From contig NZ_FNHL01000002.1 of NCBI RefSeq assembly GCF_900103715.1, forward strand, positions 496,001-560,000: a DNA stretch of 64,000 nucleotides, written 5' to 3'. Shown one piece after another: positions 59,106 to 64,000 of this stretch. The notes beneath the pieces were generated by a model that did not search any database, was not told where the DNA came from, and saw only the letters and a program-made list of their open reading frames with translations. Numbering within the stretch: the stretch's first letter is position 1; each line of letters begins with the position of its first letter. A program made the position numbers and the translations under genes. This DNA comes from Halogranum gelatinilyticum. GTDB lineage: Archaea; Halobacteriota; Halobacteria; Halobacteriales; Haloferacaceae.

Positions 59106-60245
59106 ATGTCGACAGACAGAGACCGCGTCGTCGTGGTCGGCGCGGGCGTCTCGGGGCTGGCTATCGCCCGCGAACTCGCCCCCGACCACGACGTGCTCGT
59201 GCTCGACAAGGGCGGCGTCGCCGCCGACACCTCCTCGCGCGCCTCCGGGATGATCTCGCTCTCGCTTGAACCGTTCCCCGACGGCTGGGCCGAGTTCGCC
59301 TTGGAGGAGTTCCGCGCGCTCGACGGGCAGGGCGTCTTCTCGTTCACCGAGGAGGAGACCGTCCGACTCGTGCCCGAGTCAGAGAGCGAGCGATACACCG
59401 ACGACGCACCCGACGGCGGGGAGTTCCTCGCGCGCGACGAACTCGAAGCCCGCTACCCCGACTCCTTCGGTGACCTCTCGGCCTACGGCGGCGGTCTCGT
59501 CTACGACGGGACCGGCTATCTGGACGCGCTGGACTACGCGATGACCCTGAAGTGGGCGGCAGAGACGGCCGGAGCGGGCGTCTTCCGCGACCACGAGGTG
59601 ACGGACCTCCGCGTCGAGGATGGGCAGGTCACGGGCGTCGAGACCGAATACGGCCCGATCGACGCCGACCACGTCGTCTACGCGACGGGCTGGAAGACCC
59701 GCGACCTCCTCGCCGAGTACGTCGAACTACCCGTGCGGCCGCTCCGGTGGAACGCGCTCGTCGTCGAACCCGACGAGCCGCTGCCGCCGGACTGCCCGCT
59801 CGGCTCGGAGCCGACGATGCGGGTCTACTGGCGACCCACTCGTCGGGGCGACGTCCTCATCGGCGGCAACGAACACCTCCTCGCAGACCCCGAAGGGACG
59901 GAGATGGCCGTCGACGAGGCCTTCCACGACATGGTGATGGAGGAGATCGCGCCGCTGTTGAACGGCGTCGCGGAGGGGACAGTCCGGCGAGAAGACTGCT
60001 GTCCGACGGCCGACTGTGCCTCGCCGGACGGCCTCCCCATCATCGACGCACCCGAGGAAGCACCGGACGGGTTGGCCCTCGTGACAGGGCTGCACGGTCG
60101 CGGCGTGATGCTCTCGCCCGTGACGGGGCGGGCAGTCCGGTCGCTCGTGACGGGTGAGGACGCGCCGTTCCCAACGGGAGAGTTCGAGCTCGACCGGTTC
60201 GACGACCGCTCGGCGGACTTCGAGTACCGGAGCCACTGGAATTAG
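59106..60245 (+). CDS. FAD-dependent oxidoreductase (DAO family)
   Basis: A 379-residue flavoenzyme of the D-amino-acid-oxidase/glycine-oxidase type. VVVVGAGVSGLAIARELA is the FAD loop, SSRASGMISLSLEP follows, DHVVYATGWKTRDLLAEY and GLALVTGLHGRGVMLSPVTGRAVRSLVTG end the FAD site. The oxidised substrate is unknown. It stands after the histidine kinase in the same direction with a 78-base gap and its own GTTTTC promoter element. Confidence 0.9.
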   Translation: MSTDRDRVVVVGAGVSGLAIARELAPDHDVLVLDKGGVAADTSSRASGMISLSLEPFPDGWAEFALEEFRALDGQGVFSFTEEETVRLVPESESERYTDDAPDGGEFLARDELEARYPDSFGDLSAYGGGLVYDGTGYLDALDYAMTLKWAAETAGAGVFRDHEVTDLRVEDGQVTGVETEYGPIDADHVVYATGWKTRDLLAEYVELPVRPLRWNALVVEPDEPLPPDCPLGSEPTMRVYWRPTRRGDVLIGGNEHLLADPEGTEMAVDEAFHDMVMEEIAPLLNGVAEGTVRREDCCPTADCASPDGLPIIDAPEEAPDGLALVTGLHGRGVMLSPVTGRAVRSLVTGEDAPFPTGEFELDRFDDRSADFEYRSHWN

Positions 60246-60248
60246 AGC

Positions 60249-61094
60249 TTAATCCCGCGAGTCGAACTCCTGGTAGATGACGTGGCCGCAGGCCTTGCAG
60301 TGGGAGGCGTCGGGGTCGTGGTACGCGAGCCCGCAGTCCGGGCAGGTCACCTCGACTTTCTCCTTGTTCGTCCACTCTCTGACGATGCGGCTGGCCTGCC
60401 ACGGGATGAGGATGATCGCGGCGAGAACGCTCGCGACGGTGACCCACCGCCCGGCCTGTGTGGCGGGGATGATGTCGCCGAAGCCGACGGTCGTCAGCGA
60501 GACGACGGTGAAGTAGAACGCGTCACCGAAGGTTCGGATGTTCGGGTTGACGGCTTGCTCTGCGGTGTAGAACAGCCCCGCCGAGACGAAGAGCAGGCTG
60601 AGAACGGTCAGGAGGAGCTTCATGACCCGGAGCGTCTCGCTTGAGACCGTCCCGAAGAAGAACTCCTCGTCGTCGGTGAACCGGTAGAACCGGAGGACGC
60701 GGATGACGCGGAACACCCGGAGGAAGCCGATGTTGATACCGATAATGGAGGCACCGGGCACGAAGGCCGTGGCCAGCGTCGGGAGAATCGTGAGCAGGTC
60801 GACCATCGTGTAGCCGTTGAGGAACTCCGCGAGCCGGTCGGGCGCGCCGTAGAGCCGCAGCACGTACTCGACGATGAACACCGCGACGATGGAGAGTTCA
60901 AGGAGCCACAGGAGGTCGGCAGCCGCCTGCGAGAGAGGATACGTCGCGAGGACGTAGACCCCGATAAACACGAGGTTGAGCACGAACAGGCCGATGTCGA
61001 TGGCCTTCCCCAGCGTCGTCCGGTGGTCCAGCAGGTAGAACTCGATCGTCTCGCGGACGCTCGTCTGCGACGAACGCGACGCCTGCCCAGCCAT
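60249..61094 (-). CDS. Voltage-gated-type K+ channel with zinc ribbon
   Basis: A 281-residue six-transmembrane channel. The S4-like segment FLRVFRVIRVLRFYRF carries regularly spaced Arg. The selectivity filter TTVGFGD lies between the last two helices in a pore loop VSLTTVGFGDIIPAT. After S6 the protein ends in a zinc ribbon CPDCGLAYHDPDASHCKACGHVI, an unusual cytoplasmic addition. It would be a tetramer, gating K+ by voltage or other signals. CTTTGTATC lies about 27 nt upstream. Confidence 0.9.
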   Translation of the reverse strand: MAGQASRSSQTSVRETIEFYLLDHRTTLGKAIDIGLFVLNLVFIGVYVLATYPLSQAAADLLWLLELSIVAVFIVEYVLRLYGAPDRLAEFLNGYTMVDLLTILPTLATAFVPGASIIGINIGFLRVFRVIRVLRFYRFTDDEEFFFGTVSSETLRVMKLLLTVLSLLFVSAGLFYTAEQAVNPNIRTFGDAFYFTVVSLTTVGFGDIIPATQAGRWVTVASVLAAIILIPWQASRIVREWTNKEKVEVTCPDCGLAYHDPDASHCKACGHVIYQEFDSRD

Positions 61095-61137
61095 ATCCTA
61101 CTGGTAGAGACGGTGATACAAAGCGGCTGCGAGTCTC

Positions 61138-61386
61138 CTACTGGCCGCGCTTGCGACGGAACCAGACTCGGGAGCCGACCGGCGACTCGTCCGCCGCGAG
61201 GTCGAGTCGACCGACGAAGAGGTCCCGAACCGCCAGCGTCACCACGAGTTCGACCGTCTCACCGTCCTCGTCGGCCACGTCGACGACGCAGTGGCCGTCG
61301 CGCTCCCGAATCCGCTCGATGGTGCCGACCTCCCAGCGGTCGACGTGGTGACTCGGCTCCCTCGCGTGGATGCGGTCGTGTTTCAT
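61138..61386 (-). CDS. Small beta-rich acidic protein
   Basis: An 82-residue protein, MKHDRIHAREPSHHVDRWEVGTIERIRERDGHCVVDVADEDGETVELVVTLAVRDLF. It has alternating hydrophobic strands and looks like a small OB- or SH3-like beta barrel, typical of a conserved haloarchaeal hypothetical. It lies 13 bases after the MBL-fold gene, likely in its operon. Confidence 0.65.
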   Translation of the reverse strand: MKHDRIHAREPSHHVDRWEVGTIERIRERDGHCVVDVADEDGETVELVVTLAVRDLFVGRLDLAADESPVGSRVWFRRKRGQ

Positions 61387-61399
61387 CGTTCTTCATCGT

Positions 61400-62134
61400 T
61401 CATCGCGGGAGGTCGACGCGCTCGCCGTCCTCGGGGACGACGGCGTCGGGGACGGTCTCCCGCAGCTCCTCGCGTGTCAGCAGACAGTGGTTGATGGCGC
61501 CCATGTGGACTGCGACGACCGGACAGTCGGCGTGGTCGACGGTCGCCTGCACGCCCGCTTCGTCCATCGTGATGGGCTCACCCTCGACGAACCGCGCCGC
61601 ACCGGCGTTGACGACGACGAGGTCCGGCTCGAAGCGGTCGATGGTCGCCGGAACCTCCTCGTACCAGACCGTGTCGCCGGCGACGTAGACCGTCTCGTCG
61701 CCGGACTCGAAGACGAACCCCGCCACGGGAGCCATCGCCTCGGCCAACTCGCCGTGGCCGTGGCGGGCGGGCGTCCGGGTGACGCTCACGTCGCCGACGA
61801 CCAGCGAGGTCTCGACCGGCCGGACGTCGGTGAAGCCCTCCTCGCGGAACGCGTCGGCCTCCTCGGGCTGACAGAAGAGCGGGACGTCGTCGGCGAGTGC
61901 CTCGCGGGCGGCGTCGTCGAAGTGGTCGTTGTGACGGTGGGTCACGAGGACGGCGTCGACGCCCTCCATGGGGTCGAACTCGGGCAGCGGAATCAGGGGG
62001 TTGCGGCGGTCGTTCGGCGTGTTCTGGACCGGCGGGTCGACGCCGACGTCGCCGAACATCGGGTCGACGAGGACGGTCGTCTCGTCGAACTCGACGAGCA
62101 GCGTTGCGTGACGGACGAGACGGAGGCTGGCCAT
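61400..62134 (-). CDS. MBL-fold metallohydrolase (UlaG-like)
   Basis: A 244-residue metallo-beta-lactamase-fold hydrolase. LVTHRHNDHFDDA is the HxHxDH metal motif, ARHGH provides a further His, and VYVAGDTVWYEEV the bridging Asp. VAVHMGAINHCLL lies near the end. It resembles UlaG-type lactonases or phosphodiesterase-like hydrolases. Substrate unknown. TTTATC lies about 27 nt upstream of the ATG at 62134. It is the first gene of a two-gene unit. Confidence 0.87.
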   Translation of the reverse strand: MASLRLVRHATLLVEFDETTVLVDPMFGDVGVDPPVQNTPNDRRNPLIPLPEFDPMEGVDAVLVTHRHNDHFDDAAREALADDVPLFCQPEEADAFREEGFTDVRPVETSLVVGDVSVTRTPARHGHGELAEAMAPVAGFVFESGDETVYVAGDTVWYEEVPATIDRFEPDLVVVNAGAARFVEGEPITMDEAGVQATVDHADCPVVAVHMGAINHCLLTREELRETVPDAVVPEDGERVDLPR

Positions 62135-62211
62135 ATCCCGTGTTTCCGCCGCGAACCGATAAACGCACGTCTCACGGCGAACGGGACCGCCTCGCCGGGA
62201 GCGGCCGAGAA

Positions 62212-62237
62212 TTAGACTAATCTAAACTTAGACTTAG
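62212..62237. promoter_or_regulatory. Overlapping TTAGA/TCTAA palindromes, metal-regulator operator
   Basis: TTAGACTAATCTAA (62212-62225) and TCTAAACTTAGA (62221-62232) are interlocking near-perfect palindromes with TTAGA/TCTAA arms, followed by one further ACTTAGA. They lie 40-66 bases before the metal-binding lipoprotein gene. DtxR/MntR-type repressors of archaea bind such AT-rich repeats, so this is probably the metal-responsive operator of the importer operon. Confidence 0.6.
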
Positions 62238-62277
62238 AGCGGCAGTATTATCAACCGGGGTCGCCCAAATACAGATA

Positions 62278-63381
62278 ATGACGAACGGTACCAACCAGCC
62301 GGGCGATAGCCATCGGCTCTCACGTCGGCAGCTGTTGGCAGCGAGCGGGAGTCTCGCACTCGCCGGAACCGCGGGCTGTCTCGGCGGCAGTGCCGAGATG
62401 GCCGGTGGCGGTGCGGACGGGTCGAACAGCGGATCGAACAGCGACGACTCCGGCGACGGGCCGGTCGCCGTCGCCTCCTTCTTCAGCTTCTACGACTTCG
62501 CGCGGAAGGTCGCCGACGGGACGCCCGTCACGGTCCGGAACCTGATTCCGACCGGGCTGCACGGCCACGGCTGGGAGCCGAACGCGAGCGTCACGCGCGA
62601 CATCATCGAGGCGGACGCGTTCATCCACGTCGGCAAGGACTTCCAGCCGTGGGCCGACCGGGCGATTCAGACGCTGAAAGACGACGACATCGACACGCAG
62701 CTCATCAACGTCCGCGAGGGCATCGAACTCGTCGAACTGGCCGCCAGCCTGGATCGGGAAGAAGAAGGCGTCGGCGAGGGCCGCGGCAGAGACCCCCACT
62801 TCTGGCTCGACCCCCAGCGCGCGAAGGTGAGCGTCGACAACATCACCGAAGGGCTCGTCGAACTCTCGCCCGAGCACGAGGAGACGTTCCGCGACAACGC
62901 GGCGACGTACAAGACGGACGTGTTGGACCGCATCGACGCGGACTACCAGGACATCTTCGACCGCGCCGACCGCGACGTGGTCCAGCTGGCCGCCCACAAC
63001 GCCTTCCAGTACATCGGCGTCCGCTACGGCGTCCAGATGCGGCCGCTCGTGGTCAACCTCGCCGCCAGCGGCGACGTGAAGCCCTCCGACATCACGGAGG
63101 CCAAGCGCGTCATCGACGAGAACAACATCAAGTACGTCGGCGCGGGCGTCTTCGAGACGCGCAAGCCTGCCAAACAGCTCGTCGCCGAGACGGCCGTCGA
63201 GGCCTACTTCCCCGTGACGCCCTACGCGGGCGTCCGCGAGGACTGGGTCGAGAACGACTGGGGCTACGAGGAGATCGCCTACAACATCAATATGCCCACC
63301 TTCGAGGTCGTCCTCGGCAACAAAGCACCCGAGGAGGTCGGCCCCGACGGCTGGCACGAGCAGTGGAGAAACTTCGAATGA
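62278..63381 (+). CDS. Zinc/manganese ABC importer substrate-binding lipoprotein
   Basis: A 367-residue ZnuA/TroA-type solute-binding protein. A Tat signal (SRRQLLAASGSLALAGTAGC) puts the lipobox Cys at about 34, followed by a Gly/Ser/Asp linker. Metal-ligand segments include LIPTGLHGHGWEPN, RDPHFWLDPQRAKVS, AAHNAFQYIG and the C-terminal Glu region VGAGVFETRKPAKQL. It captures metal at the outer membrane face and feeds the ABC ATPase gene that overlaps by 4 bases. The TTAGA palindromes lie upstream. Confidence 0.93.
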   Translation: MTNGTNQPGDSHRLSRRQLLAASGSLALAGTAGCLGGSAEMAGGGADGSNSGSNSDDSGDGPVAVASFFSFYDFARKVADGTPVTVRNLIPTGLHGHGWEPNASVTRDIIEADAFIHVGKDFQPWADRAIQTLKDDDIDTQLINVREGIELVELAASLDREEEGVGEGRGRDPHFWLDPQRAKVSVDNITEGLVELSPEHEETFRDNAATYKTDVLDRIDADYQDIFDRADRDVVQLAAHNAFQYIGVRYGVQMRPLVVNLAASGDVKPSDITEAKRVIDENNIKYVGAGVFETRKPAKQLVAETAVEAYFPVTPYAGVREDWVENDWGYEEIAYNINMPTFEVVLGNKAPEEVGPDGWHEQWRNFE

Positions 63382-64000
63382 GTCGGCGCGAGGCACGCGC
63401 CAGAAACGGCGCGGCCGGCGGAACGAAGCCGGTCATCGAACTCTCCGACGTCGCGTTCGGCTACACGGCGAGCCCGGTCGTCGAAGACATCTCGCTGACC
63501 ATCGACGAGGGCGAGTACGTCGCCGTCGTCGGTCCCAACGGCTCGGGGAAGTCGACGCTGATGCGGCTCATGCTCGGCCTGCTGCGGCCCGACTCGGGGG
63601 TCGCCAAGCTGTTCGGCGAACCGTCGCACACGTTCGACGACGGCGCGCGCATCGGCTACGTCGCCCAACACGCCAGCGCGTCGAAGAAGATGCCCATCAC
63701 CGTCCGTGAGGTCGTGAAGATGGGCCGGTTTCCCCACGTCGGCTTCGGCCGCCTCTCGGCCGACGACTGGGCCATCGTCGACGACGCCCTGGAAACGGTC
63801 GGGATGTCGGCCTTCGCCGACCGCCGGGTGACGCAGCTCTCCGGCGGCCAGCGTCAACGGGCCTTCATCGCCCGCGCGCTCGCTGGTGAGGCCGACCTGC
63901 TCGTCCTCGACGAGCCGACCGTCGGCGTCGACGCCGAGTCGGTCGAGGCGTTCTACGACCTGTTGGAGTCGCTCAACGACGACGGAATCACCGTGCTGCT
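63378..64000 (+). CDS. Metal ABC transporter ATP-binding protein (partial)
   Basis: The frame from the ATG at 63378 runs off the right edge (207 codons visible). VIELSDVAFGYTASPVVEDISLTIDEGEYVAVVGPNGSGKST holds Walker A, RVTQLSGGQRQRAFIARAL the ABC signature, and LLVLDEPTVGVDAESVE Walker B and D loop. Q-loop YVAQHAS is also present. It is the ATPase of the ZnuC/MntB-type importer. It overlaps the substrate-binding gene by 4 bases, so the operon continues beyond the window, probably with the permease. Confidence 0.93.
   Translation, partial: MSRREARARNGAAGGTKPVIELSDVAFGYTASPVVEDISLTIDEGEYVAVVGPNGSGKSTLMRLMLGLLRPDSGVAKLFGEPSHTFDDGARIGYVAQHASASKKMPITVREVVKMGRFPHVGFGRLSADDWAIVDDALETVGMSAFADRRVTQLSGGQRQRAFIARALAGEADLLVLDEPTVGVDAESVEAFYDLLESLNDDGITVL

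Noticed and set aside
1-64000. CRISPR array or cas genes
   Set aside because: No regularly spaced identical repeats were seen; the CARF-like protein at 20815 has no cas neighbour.

Overview
The window is chromosomal DNA from a halophilic archaeon (class Halobacteria). The proteins are GC-rich and strongly acidic. Families typical of haloarchaea recur: DUF5518, DUF5778, LWR-salt, HalOD1 response regulator, bat-like HTH, HFX_2341 regulator, archaeal DnaG and SUI1. Most starts have a TATA-like hexamer about 27 nt upstream, which fits leaderless transcription. I used this to choose among ATG, GTG and TTG starts. No rRNA, tRNA or CRISPR array was found.

Bases 1-7,600 look like an integrated or accessory element. 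They hold low-GC genes of unknown function, a three-gene cassette (YwgA/DUF4065-like protein, PD-(D/E)XK nuclease, TGT/DpdA-like protein with a CxCx2Cx22H zinc site), a coiled-coil membrane protein, and two phiH1-repressor-like winged-helix proteins. These face a zinc-finger/PadR/tyrosine-recombinase operon across a perfect 16-bp palindrome. The cassette is the best candidate for an undescribed (possibly DNA-modification or defence) system.

From 7.9 to 26 kb the content is mainly housekeeping: photolyase, rhomboid protease, SUI1, a DUF3604 protein, an Eis-like acetyltransferase, homoserine kinase, a universal stress protein, PdxS, an enolase-superfamily enzyme, a CARF-like HTH regulator, an O-methyltransferase, a cysteine hydrolase with a YqcI/YcgG protein, and a Na+/solute symporter with its DUF3311 partner.

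From 26 to 38 kb are a sugar-phosphate isomerase, DnaG, a polyprenyl-lipid neighbourhood (DUF92 plus two complementary cis-prenyltransferase-like proteins around a phosphatase), and the siroheme/heme operon (AhbA-AhbB fusion, precorrin-2 dehydrogenase, HemA). Pterin dehydratase, LWR-salt and HAD proteins follow.

From 38 to 51 kb are a HalOD1 response regulator, a MoeA pair, Hsp20, an ABC1/UbiB kinase, a metallophosphoesterase, an amine-oxidase-like flavoprotein, a HAD enzyme, a bat-like HTH regulator, an aldo/keto reductase and a MazG-like protein. Several unusual non-coding structures lie here: a 76-bp two-tier hairpin, a possible structured RNA with its own promoter, a hairpin array, and a MITE-like repeat enclosing a 57-aa membrane protein.

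From 51 to 64 kb are a D-2-hydroxyacid dehydrogenase, tandem paralogous membrane proteins, NhaC, a 7TM histidine kinase, a DAO-type flavoprotein, a K+ channel with a zinc ribbon, an MBL-fold hydrolase, and the start of a zinc/manganese ABC importer behind overlapping TTAGA/TCTAA palindromes. The importer ATPase runs off the right edge.
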